NCBI RefSeq assembly: GCF_029027405.1
Contig: NZ_CP093396.1
Location: 620,001-684,000 of the forward strand
Source: Sulfurimonas sp.
Lineage (GTDB): Bacteria > Campylobacterota > Campylobacteria > Campylobacterales > Sulfurimonadaceae
DNA: 64,000 nucleotides
Direction of reading: 5' to 3'
Under the pieces are notes generated by a model, which saw nothing but the letters and a program-made list of their open reading frames with translations, ran no database searches and had not been told where the DNA came from. Each line of letters starts with the position of its first letter. Positions within the stretch are counted from its first letter, which is position 1. Made by a program: the position numbers and the translations under genes. This document shows, piece by piece, positions 1-8,034 of the stretch.

Positions 1-358
1 ATCGAACTCCAGTCCGAAACCACGCTACTCCTGACATCTACATGCTTAGAAAAGCCGTTAAAGTTTAATCCTGCTTCACACAACTTGCAAAGCTACACAG
101 AACGAGCCTCAAGGTTCATTTTAAGCTGAGACAGACTTAAAATATATCTACATAGGGGTTATACTTCGAATCCGACTTATCTAGAGTCCATCGGTGAAGC
201 AGCCCGTCCTCTAAGAGGGGGTAAAACTTAAGCTACTGCTAAAGCTGGGCGATAATTTGTATTGTTTGCGTTTAAGCAATTTTAAGCCGTATAACGGAAA
301 TGCTCAGTCCGACATGCAGTCAAAAGCTACTTGATCCCGTCGAAACCAGGTCAGCCCC
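1..358 (-). ncRNA. ssrA: tmRNA (transfer-messenger RNA), 3' end cut by the window edge
   Basis: tmRNA rescues stalled ribosomes by acting first as alanyl-tRNA and then as a short mRNA for a degradation tag. Read on the minus strand from 358, the sequence begins GGGGCTGACCTGGTTTCGA, the highly conserved 5' end of one-piece tmRNA. The T-arm side (TGGTTTCGGACTGGAGTTCGAT) lies at positions 1-25. The last bases of the acceptor stem lie outside the window. A tag reading frame sits where expected (see 228-269). The identification rests on sequence and is secure; the exact 5' processing site is inferred from the acceptor sequence. Confidence 0.95.
228..269 (-). other. tmRNA proteolysis-tag reading frame
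   Basis: On the minus strand, the 13 codons from 269 to the TAA at 228-230 read ANNTNYRPALAVA. This resembles the ANN...A(Y/L)A-type tags of Campylobacterota. The resume codon is GCA (Ala), as is normal. The hydrophobic end (LAVA) is the expected ClpXP-type degron. The stop is followed by the pseudoknot-rich region of the RNA. Confidence 0.88.
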
Positions 359-368
359 ATATATTCGA

Positions 369-374
369 AGTATA
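369..374 (-). promoter_or_regulatory. Probable -10 box of ssrA
   Basis: On the minus strand the hexamer TATACT lies 10 bases upstream of the conserved GGGGCTGA start at 358. No -35 box is obvious, which is common in Campylobacterota, where an AT-rich periodic upstream region replaces it. Assigned by position and similarity to TATAAT only. Confidence 0.5.
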
Positions 375-413
375 ACATATAGTTTGTAAAAATATGACTA
401 TTATTTTTTGAAT

Positions 414-451
414 TTGTCCTAGTCCTCTAGTAGAGGCACTAGTTAGGACAA
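414..451 (-). terminator. Stem-loop between the chemoreceptor gene and ssrA
   Basis: TTGTCCTA at 414-421 pairs with TAGGACAA at 444-451, and CCTCT at 424-428 pairs with AGAGG at 432-436, giving a long imperfect hairpin. It lies just past the stop of the chemoreceptor gene (stop at 456, minus strand). No clear U-tract follows on the minus strand, so intrinsic termination is only likely. It could also be an mRNA 3'-end stabiliser. Confidence 0.45.
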
Positions 452-455
452 TCTT

Positions 456-2504
456 TTAAGTACGAAATGTTTCAAGTTTTGAATTAAGCTCATTTGTCAG
501 TGTATTTAAATGTTCAGCTGCCGAAGCAATTTCTTCAACACTTCTAGCATTTGTAGATGAGAGTACGTTTATTTTTTCTACTTTACCTACAATTACTTTT
601 ACATTCTTACCAGTATTTTCAAAGTCTTTTACAGTTCTATCACTTGCATCAACTGCTTCATTCACTATAACAACTGTTGAGTTGATTCTATCTTCAACTG
701 TTTGTGCGATATTTGCAAGTTTTTGTATCTCATTTGAATTTGCACTCATTTGAGTAGAAGCGTCACTGATAGATTGAACAACAACATTTATAGTTGCATT
801 TATCTCTGCTAATGTTTTTTGAGTTCTCTCAGCCAGTTTTCTAACTTCATCTGCAACAACTGCAAAACCTCTTCCGTGTTCTCCCGCCCTTGCAGCTTCT
901 ATAGCAGCATTTAAAGCAAGTAAATTAGTTTGATCTGCTATATCTCCTATGATAACTAACACATTTTTGACTTCTTCTGCATCTTTTGAAAGAGTTTCCA
1001 TATTTTGGGAGAGTTCCGCCTCTGTTTGTGCAGTGATTTGAACTTTTGATGTTAAAGATATGATGTCATTTCTTGCAGTTCCTAGATTTTCATTCGCTTC
1101 AACAATATCATTTTTAGATTTTTGAGCATCAGAAATGGCATTTGTTATTTCATCTTGAACTGATTTTGCTTGGACTGTTGCTTCTTCTACTATGGTAACA
1201 GAATTTTCAACATTATTTCCAACACTTACGGCAGTAGTTGAAAGCTCATGAGATATGGAAGAATTTTCAGTAGAAGAATTTTTAGCAGTAGCTATTAGTT
1301 CTTGTAATGAGTTAAGTAAAGTATTGAGGCTTTTACCCATATCCATAATCTCTTGTGGAGCGTTTATGTCTACTCTTTGCTTTAAATCATGATTAGAAGA
1401 GATTTCAAGTATCTTTATTTTAAATGCATCTAATGGTTTAATAATACTTATTGAGATAACAAAAAATGCAATAGCAATAACAATGAGTAAAATAATGGAA
1501 GCACCTATAATAAGAGTATTCCTAATATTATTTGGAGTTATTAAAACTTCTGCTTCATCTATTTCACTTAATATTGCCCAATTTAAATCTTGGCCTACTT
1601 TAATTGGAGCATAAGAAGATAACACAGGATTACCATTATAGTCCATAATTACTTTTGTGTCTTTTTGACCACTTAAGGCATTTCTACTTGCTTGTGTATC
1701 ACAACTACCTGTAGTTGGATTGGCGAATGAAGCTTGTAAAGAGTGAGCTTTAGGGTCTAAGAAGCTATCGCTTCTCATAAGCTTATCTTGACCGACTAAA
1801 TAATCTTCTTGAGAGTATCCGTAACCACTTCTAAATTGCATGATTTTATTTATCGCAGCATCTGAGATTTGAAATACTAAAATTCCTTCTAATTGTCCAT
1901 CTTTATCAAGTACAGGAGCACCTAAAAACATAGCTGGAGCACCATTGCTTGGGGCATAAGGTTTCATGTCTACAAATACAGCTCTTTTTAGCTCTTTTAC
2001 TTTTTTAAATATTTCTGCAAGTCCACTATTTTTTAAACTTCCTGTTATAAGATTTTTACCATAATCAGATTCTTTTGCTACTGTATAGATAACATGACCA
2101 TCTTCTGGATCAATCAAAAATAAATCATAATAACCATATTCTTTTATATATTTATTAAAGAACTTTTCATGTGGAGCTGTTGCTTTTTTAACTTCTGGGT
2201 TAGTTATAGGAAAGGCACCTTGTGGATCTATAAATAGCTTATTATCTAAGCTAGTTAAACTATTCACTAAAGCTTTTACATTATCGCTCTGTACAATTAT
2301 ATTTATATCACCAATTCTTTCTCTAAAGAAGTTTTGAATCTGTTCAGCTTTAGAATCCCTTGCTGAGGTTAAGCTACTGTAACTTTTTTCCATTAAAGCG
2401 TCTTTGCTTTTAGCAATTGAAACAAAGGTCAGGATTGTAGATAAAGTAATTAAAGAAATAATTACGAGGGTCAAAACTTGTGTTCTTATAGATAGGTTCT
2501 TCAT
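456..2504 (-). CDS. Methyl-accepting chemotaxis protein with a periplasmic Cache-type sensor
   Basis: A 682-aa transmembrane chemoreceptor that would signal through CheA/CheW to the flagellar motor. TM1 is at about residues 9-30. A long periplasmic region follows (about 35-325, with a [11 protein letters not shown] segment near 125) that looks like a double-Cache ligand domain. TM2 is at about 332-357, then HAMP, then a coiled-coil signalling domain whose hairpin tip contains [20 protein letters not shown]. The ligand cannot be read from the sequence. It is transcribed alone, divergently from the hydrogenase operon, with a 103-bp gap between them. Its last 250 residues closely resemble those of the second receptor at 53673-55391. 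Confidence 0.93.
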   Translation of the reverse strand: MKNLSIRTQVLTLVIISLITLSTILTFVSIAKSKDALMEKSYSSLTSARDSKAEQIQNFFRERIGDINIIVQSDNVKALVNSLTSLDNKLFIDPQGAFPITNPEVKKATAPHEKFFNKYIKEYGYYDLFLIDPEDGHVIYTVAKESDYGKNLITGSLKNSGLAEIFKKVKELKRAVFVDMKPYAPSNGAPAMFLGAPVLDKDGQLEGILVFQISDAAINKIMQFRSGYGYSQEDYLVGQDKLMRSDSFLDPKAHSLQASFANPTTGSCDTQASRNALSGQKDTKVIMDYNGNPVLSSYAPIKVGQDLNWAILSEIDEAEVLITPNNIRNTLIIGASIILLIVIAIAFFVISISIIKPLDAFKIKILEISSNHDLKQRVDINAPQEIMDMGKSLNTLLNSLQELIATAKNSSTENSSISHELSTTAVSVGNNVENSVTIVEEATVQAKSVQDEITNAISDAQKSKNDIVEANENLGTARNDIISLTSKVQITAQTEAELSQNMETLSKDAEEVKNVLVIIGDIADQTNLLALNAAIEAARAGEHGRGFAVVADEVRKLAERTQKTLAEINATINVVVQSISDASTQMSANSNEIQKLANIAQTVEDRINSTVVIVNEAVDASDRTVKDFENTGKNVKVIVGKVEKINVLSSTNARSVEEIASAAEHLNTLTNELNSKLETFRT

Positions 2505-2607
2505 ATTGTAGTCTCCAAATTAAAATATATTTTATTATAGCGAAGAATTTCTTTAAACTTAAATCATTTATAGTGTAAACTTGTTCTAAACAATACTAGG
2601 AATATAT

Positions 2608-5025
2608 ATGAGAGTCATAATCGTTGGTGGTGGCATCGTTGCTGTGTATTTAGCAAATAACTTAAAACGACTTAGTTCGCATTTAGAAATTACTATCTTA
2701 AGTGATGAAAAGTATTTGCCTTATGACAGGATTCATCTTTGTCGTTTAATAGATGGCTCACAAATAACTTCGGATATTTCTTTAACTCTTGACCCTATGG
2801 TAAAAGTAGAGTTAAATCAAAAGATAATTAAGATAGATAAAAAAGCTAAACGAGTATTTTCTCATAATTCAATGTTTACTTATGACAAACTTATCATGGC
2901 AACAGGCTCACTTCCTATCTCATTATTTAATAATGAGGGTATTTCAAATGTAGCCATTTTTAGAAGTGCAGATGATTGTACTCTCATAAAAGATGGCATA
3001 AAGAGTAGGGAAGTTGTTATAGTTGGTAGTGGTCCGATTTCTCTTGAGCTTTTAGAAACTCTAAGCAAGATGCCAAATGTCTTAAAAATCACATTACTCA
3101 TACGAGCTAAGCATCTATACTCTAAACATCTAAGCATAGATGCTATAAAAATCATACAAGACTGTTATATAAGTAGTGGAAAAATCAACATATCTTATGA
3201 AGATGAGATAGTTGATAAAGTTATAACAAATGGTGAAGTCACACTTCTTAAAACTAAAAAACTAAATATACGAAACCCTTTTATTATATTTGGTATTGGG
3301 ATTAAACCAAATATACAAGAGTTTAGAGATGAGCTTAGGTGTAACAGAGGTATCTTAACAAACAGGTATATGCAAAGTGAAGATGAAAATATATATGCTG
3401 TTGGTGAATGTGCTGAGGTAGAAAAGTTTGGCTTTGTTGCTGGACATGTTAAAGAGTGTACTTCTCAAGCTGATTGTGCGATTTCACATATTTTACAAAG
3501 AGAAGTCAAAGAGTTTGAACTTGAAGTTAGCATAGATATGTTAAAAGTTGGAGAGTTTGATTTGGTAGAAGTTAACTCTGCTAAGTTTACAAATGAGTAT
3601 GAAAAGATACTGATAAGTTCTAAAAAAGACAATAGAATTGATGAATATTTTGTAAATGATGATAAATTAACAAGGTTTATAGGAATAAACTCAAATGTAG
3701 ATATTGCATATATACAAACTCTCATAGATAGTGGTGAAAAAGTTGATATTAACTATCTTTATGAGAACAGACTAATTGGTGAGAGGGGAAGACTTGTTTG
3801 TAGTTGTGAGCATGTATATGTCCTAGATTTAGTAGATATAGTAAAACAAACAGGAATCACTTCCTTTGGAGAGCTTTCAGACTTTAGTGAGGCTGGACGA
3901 GTTTGTGGTAGATGTAAAATAATGGTTCAAGATATTATAAAAGAATCTCAACATTTAATAGACCCAAATATGCTACGAAAAACTCCAGAGGATTTAAAAA
4001 GAGAAAAAGAGATAGCTAAAGTTCAAAAACGACTAGATAAGTTTAATGCACTAAATCCCATAAATAAATTGACTACAAAAAATTTAGAAGCAGCCATTAG
4101 TTCTATTGATATTGCAAAGTCAGAAGTAAATAGTTGGGTGTCAATGGTAACAGCAAATATGCAACTGCATCCAAATTTTGAACAGGTTGTAGATGCTGGA
4201 GTGACAATGCTTAATAAGATTCCTATTATTTGGTTAGAGTTAAGTGATTGTAGTGGAAATTCAGAAGCATTTATAAAATCAGCAAACCCAAGCATAGAAG
4301 AGCTGATATTTGATTATATCTCACTTGATTATCATGAACTTTTGATGAGTGCAAGTGGTGAGCAGAGTGAAACAATTTTACAAGATATAGTTAAAAATCA
4401 AAAGGGTGAGTATATTTTAATAGTAGAAGGTGCTGTTCCTTTAGCAATGGATGGAAAGTTTTTAAGAATAGGTCCAGATGCTAAAACAGGCATAGAACTT
4501 TTACGAGAGTGTGCTAAAGATGCTGCGTTAGTGTTAGCTGTTGGAAGTTGTGCTTTAGATGGAGGCATCGTAGCTGCCGCGCCAAACCCAACAGGAGCAG
4601 TCGGAGTAAGTGAAGCTCTAAAAAGAGATGACATCATAAACCTTCCTGGATGTCCTGTAAACCCAACAAATATAGTGGGAACATTATTATCCTACATAAT
4701 GTTTGAAGAGTTGCCAGTTTTAGATAAGTTTAACCGACCTTTATGGGTTTATGAAGGTAGAGTTCATGACAACTGTGAGAGAAGAGGTCACTATGAACTA
4801 GGAGAGTTTGTAGAGGAGTGGGGAGATGAAGGTGCAAAAAAAGGTTACTGTCTTTTTGAGATGGGATGTAAAGGCCCTTATGCAAATGTAAACTGCCCAA
4901 CTATGAAGTTTAACCAAGGTACGAGTTGGTCTGTTCAAGCAGGTCACGGCTGTATGGCATGTACAGAGATGGGCTTTGTCGATAAGTTTGCAAATGAGCG
5001 AGTTTACAAAGAGGATGAAGAGTAA
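2608..5025 (+). CDS. Fusion of FAD-dependent oxidoreductase, BFD-like [2Fe-2S] domain and [NiFe]-hydrogenase small subunit
   Basis: An 805-aa three-part protein. Residues 1 to about 385 are a pyridine-nucleotide-disulfide-type FAD oxidoreductase resembling NirB or rubredoxin reductase (GGGIVAVYLA start, ATGSLP, GIKPN and YAVGECAE motifs). Residues about 395-445 are a BFD-like [2Fe-2S] domain with C398-x-C400 and C433-x2-C436. Residues about 520-805 are the hydrogenase small subunit, with C648, C682, H720, C723, C748, C754, C763, C782 and C785 as cluster ligands. There is no Tat signal, so it is cytoplasmic. The first proximal-cluster motif reads C548-S-G-N551, where CxGC is usual. The stop overlaps the start of the large subunit by one base (TAATG). 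The likely role is H2 oxidation with electrons passed via Fe-S and FAD to a soluble acceptor such as NAD(P)+. It resembles group 2d-type enzymes of Aquificota and Campylobacterota, an assignment from memory rather than from a search. Confidence 0.88.
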   Translation: MRVIIVGGGIVAVYLANNLKRLSSHLEITILSDEKYLPYDRIHLCRLIDGSQITSDISLTLDPMVKVELNQKIIKIDKKAKRVFSHNSMFTYDKLIMATGSLPISLFNNEGISNVAIFRSADDCTLIKDGIKSREVVIVGSGPISLELLETLSKMPNVLKITLLIRAKHLYSKHLSIDAIKIIQDCYISSGKINISYEDEIVDKVITNGEVTLLKTKKLNIRNPFIIFGIGIKPNIQEFRDELRCNRGILTNRYMQSEDENIYAVGECAEVEKFGFVAGHVKECTSQADCAISHILQREVKEFELEVSIDMLKVGEFDLVEVNSAKFTNEYEKILISSKKDNRIDEYFVNDDKLTRFIGINSNVDIAYIQTLIDSGEKVDINYLYENRLIGERGRLVCSCEHVYVLDLVDIVKQTGITSFGELSDFSEAGRVCGRCKIMVQDIIKESQHLIDPNMLRKTPEDLKREKEIAKVQKRLDKFNALNPINKLTTKNLEAAISSIDIAKSEVNSWVSMVTANMQLHPNFEQVVDAGVTMLNKIPIIWLELSDCSGNSEAFIKSANPSIEELIFDYISLDYHELLMSASGEQSETILQDIVKNQKGEYILIVEGAVPLAMDGKFLRIGPDAKTGIELLRECAKDAALVLAVGSCALDGGIVAAAPNPTGAVGVSEALKRDDIINLPGCPVNPTNIVGTLLSYIMFEELPVLDKFNRPLWVYEGRVHDNCERRGHYELGEFVEEWGDEGAKKGYCLFEMGCKGPYANVNCPTMKFNQGTSWSVQAGHGCMACTEMGFVDKFANERVYKEDEE

Positions 5026-6683
5026 TGAAAAAAATTGTAATAGACCCCATAACAAGAATAGAAGGGCATCTAAGAGTTGAAGTAGAAGTTGATGAAGATG
5101 GCGTAGTTCAAGACGCATTTGTAAGTGGACAACTTTTTCGTGGAATAGAGATGATTTTAAAAAATCGTGACCCTAGAGATGCGGGACTATTAGCTGGAAG
5201 AATTTGTGGTGTTTGTACAAACTCTCATTTTCGTGCAGCTGTTAGTAGTGTTGAAGATGCTTACTCTCTAAAACTTCCTAAAAATGCCGAAATTATTCGT
5301 GACTTGATGGCGATGGCTCTTTTCATTCAAGACCATGTTGTTCATTTTTATCATCTTCATTCATTGGACTTTGTGGATATTACATCCGCTTTAAGTGCAG
5401 ATGCAAAACTAACCTCAAAAGAAGCACTCAAGTATCACGATAAGCCATTTAGAAATTCTCACTCACATTATGATGCTGTTTTAGATAAGTTGACTAAGTT
5501 TGTAGATGCTGGAAAACTTGGACCATTTGCAAATGCTTACTGGGGACATAGTTCATATAAATTAACACCAGAGCAAAATCTTATTATGATTTCACATTAT
5601 TTTGAAGCTTTAAAATTTCAAACAAAAATCAGTAAGGCAGTAGCTATTTTTGGTGGTAAAACTCCACATCCACAAAGTATAGTTGTTGGAGGAATTACAA
5701 GTGTAGCTGACATGTTAAATCCACAAAGACTTAATGATTATCTATTTATAATTAAAGAAGCTAAGGAGTTTATAGATAGAGCGTATTTACCAGATGCTAA
5801 ACTTTTAACTATCGCTTATAGAGATGAGATAAAAGCAGCAGACGGTAGAGCAAATGGTAACTTTTTATCTGTAGGTGGTTATGAGTTTGACGATAAAAGT
5901 TTGTTTAGTTCTGGTGTGATTTATAATCATGATTTTGAAAATATTTCAGAGTTTAATGAAAGTAAAATTACCGAAGAAATAGACCGAGCTTGGTATAAAA
6001 ATAAACCGCTTGATAATGAAGTAGAATATACAGACTTAAATCCAGATGCTACTTTAAAAACGGCAAAAAATGATGATAAATACTCATGGATAAAAGCTCC
6101 TAGATATGACGGTAAAGTTATGGAAACAGGACCATTGGCTAGAGTAATTATAAGTTATAAAAAAGACAACACTCTTATAAAATCTTTTGTAGATGAGTTT
6201 TTAGCATCTACAGACTTGGAACTTATGGACTTATCTTCTAGTGTTGGACGAAATGCAGCAAGAGCGATTGAAACCACTTATATTTGTGAATATATTTTTA
6301 AATTGGTTTCAAACTTGATACAAAATATAAAATATTATGACACAGAAACTTGGGTAAAATTTGATTTTGATTCTATGAAAAAAGAGACAAAAGGTAGAGC
6401 ATTTTTTGAAGTACCAAGAGGTACTCTGTCTCATTTTGTAAATATCAAAGATGCTAAGATTGAAAACTTCTCAGTAATTGCTCCAACAACATGGAATGCA
6501 ACTCCTAAAAACTTTGATGGAGTTAGAGGAGCTTATGAGGAAGCTTTGGTTGGCTTAAAGATACAAGACACTTCCAAACCACTAGAGGTTTTAAGAGTTC
6601 TTCATTCATTTGACCCATGTTTAGCATGTGCAGTGCATGTTATGGACTTTGGTAGTGCAAATTTAAATAAGTTTAAGGTTTAG
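5025..6683 (+). CDS. [NiFe]-hydrogenase large (catalytic) subunit, cytoplasmic uptake type
   Basis: 552 aa carrying the NiFe(CN)2CO active site. The N-terminal ligand motif is R59-I-C61-G-V-C64 and the C-terminal motif is D530-P-C532-L-A-C535-A-V-H538. Fourteen residues follow H538, so a maturation endopeptidase should trim the tail; no hyp or protease gene lies in this window. It is translationally coupled to the small-subunit fusion (TAATG overlap). The length and lack of an export partner fit the group 2 family. Together the two genes form a compact H2-oxidising unit that could feed reductant to carbon fixation. Confidence 0.95.
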   Translation: MKKIVIDPITRIEGHLRVEVEVDEDGVVQDAFVSGQLFRGIEMILKNRDPRDAGLLAGRICGVCTNSHFRAAVSSVEDAYSLKLPKNAEIIRDLMAMALFIQDHVVHFYHLHSLDFVDITSALSADAKLTSKEALKYHDKPFRNSHSHYDAVLDKLTKFVDAGKLGPFANAYWGHSSYKLTPEQNLIMISHYFEALKFQTKISKAVAIFGGKTPHPQSIVVGGITSVADMLNPQRLNDYLFIIKEAKEFIDRAYLPDAKLLTIAYRDEIKAADGRANGNFLSVGGYEFDDKSLFSSGVIYNHDFENISEFNESKITEEIDRAWYKNKPLDNEVEYTDLNPDATLKTAKNDDKYSWIKAPRYDGKVMETGPLARVIISYKKDNTLIKSFVDEFLASTDLELMDLSSSVGRNAARAIETTYICEYIFKLVSNLIQNIKYYDTETWVKFDFDSMKKETKGRAFFEVPRGTLSHFVNIKDAKIENFSVIAPTTWNATPKNFDGVRGAYEEALVGLKIQDTSKPLEVLRVLHSFDPCLACAVHVMDFGSANLNKFKV

Positions 6684-6698
6684 AATTGGTAAGAAAAA

Positions 6699-7172
6699 AT
6701 GATTAATATATATGTAGATGGTGATGCTTTCCCAAATCTTCTAAAGCCGATTTTATATCGAGCCATTAAAAGACTAAAAATATATACTTTTGTTATAGCC
6801 AATAAAAAAATAAATATTGGTAAAAGTGATTTTATAAGTTACCTGATAGTAGATGCAGGAGCTGATGAGGCAGATGATAAAATAGTAGAAATGCTTAAAA
6901 AAGGTGATTTAGTAATTACTGCGGATATTCCACTTGCAGATAGAGTTATCACAAAAAATGCTCATGCAATAGACCATAGAGGTGAACTATATAGTGTAGA
7001 CAATATAAAGCAATACCTTGCCATGAGAGATTTGATGGCACAGATAAGGGATAGTGGAGAGCTTACAAAAGGACCAAAACCATTTAACACAAAAGATGCA
7101 CAACAGTTTGCAAATCAATTAAACTCTTTTTTAAGCAAATTAAATAAGGTTAAGCATTCTCCCAGTTTTTAG
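6699..7172 (+). CDS. YaiI/YqxD family protein (UPF0178, DUF188)
   Basis: 157 aa, full length for the family. The start INIYVDGDAFPNLLKPIL matches the conserved opening (I/V)xVDADACPN of YaiI-type proteins. The family has a PIN-like fold with conserved acidic residues (D7, D9, and the DADEADD-type cluster near 52-58, here DAGADEADD). Biochemical function is not established. It follows the hydrogenase large subunit by 15 bp, so it may be co-transcribed by read-through. Its 3' end overlaps the convergent membrane-protein gene by 4 bp. Confidence 0.85.
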   Translation: MINIYVDGDAFPNLLKPILYRAIKRLKIYTFVIANKKINIGKSDFISYLIVDAGADEADDKIVEMLKKGDLVITADIPLADRVITKNAHAIDHRGELYSVDNIKQYLAMRDLMAQIRDSGELTKGPKPFNTKDAQQFANQLNSFLSKLNKVKHSPSF

Positions 7173-7900
7173 TTACAATCTCTTACTTTTATTTCCCCTC
7201 CCCAATCAAATGTATCTTTAGCCCATTTGATGGTACTTTCATTATCATCCCAAGTGAAAACAGTATCAGAGTTAAAAAAAATAATGTCCCCCTTATTTTC
7301 AAAACTGCATCTTTTTAATGTAGCTTTAAAAAAGCTCTTTTCATCTACAAGATATATTTGATGAGTACAACTGTTAGCTAAACAGCTCTCTTGAGTAAAA
7401 AATAACAATTTTCCTGAAGGTGATTTTGAAAATTCTTGCGCATTTGAACCAAATACCATAAAAATAAATAAAATAAAATGAGTGGCTAATACCAATATAA
7501 AAATAAGTATAATTCCACTCTTCTTCCAAATATTTTTTTTAATTTTTATAGTGAGTTGTTTCATTCTTTTTATTTGATAAAAGCGAAGCAATAAAGGAAA
7601 AAATAGATTAAAAGGAAGCAATAGTATGACAAGTTCAGTAAAAATATAAGATTGCATCACAAAAGGCATTAAACCGACAAAAAAACTTATTATTATACTA
7701 AGAATAAGTCCTAAAAAAAGACTTCTCAATAGTCGTCGTGTTAAATTAAAACTTATATACCAAAACAAGAAACTTACTATAAAAGAAAAAATACCTATTG
7801 AGGTCAAATCCACTTTGGGTTCTATTTCCCAAAAGACCCAACAAATATATATAAAGTAAATACTTGAAAATTGTAAAGCATTCTTAAAGCGAAGAGTCAA
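7169..7900 (-). CDS. Unrecognised membrane protein with a cysteine-containing C-terminal domain
   Basis: 243 aa that I do not recognise. Five hydrophobic segments are visible in the first 150 residues (about 12-28, 35-53, 62-83, 87-107 and 128-149). A soluble tail of about 90 residues follows, with four cysteines (SCLANSC, RCSF and the C-terminal RDCN) that could form disulfides outside the membrane. The tail has WDD and YLVDE segments reminiscent of a beta-rich domain. The start is TTG at 7898-7900 with an AAGGAC ribosome site just upstream; the nearby ATG at 7905 is out of frame. It is divergent from the effector array and borders it, so it may be the last resident gene before the accessory region. 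Confidence 0.6.
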   Translation of the reverse strand: MTLRFKNALQFSSIYFIYICWVFWEIEPKVDLTSIGIFSFIVSFLFWYISFNLTRRLLRSLFLGLILSIIISFFVGLMPFVMQSYIFTELVILLLPFNLFFPLLLRFYQIKRMKQLTIKIKKNIWKKSGIILIFILVLATHFILFIFMVFGSNAQEFSKSPSGKLLFFTQESCLANSCTHQIYLVDEKSFFKATLKRCSFENKGDIIFFNSDTVFTWDDNESTIKWAKDTFDWGGEIKVRDCN

Positions 7901-8034
7901 AGCATGTCCTTCTAGTTTTTTTTTAATATAGCCAATTCAAGTTTAAAATGCAACATTCTTAATAAACAGATTGTATTAAGAGTAAACAGTTACAATCATT
8001 AAAACTATTTATTTTAAAAACTAGAGGGACTAAA

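Noticed and set aside
4798-5118. Minus-strand ORF across the hydrogenase junction
   Set aside because: It is a low-complexity leucine-rich shadow of two well-supported genes on the other strand.
7901-8034. A tRNA-Phe 3'-end duplicate (att site) at the left edge of the array
   Set aside because: GCCAATTCAAG at about 7932 shares only a few bases with the tRNA; no convincing repeat was found.
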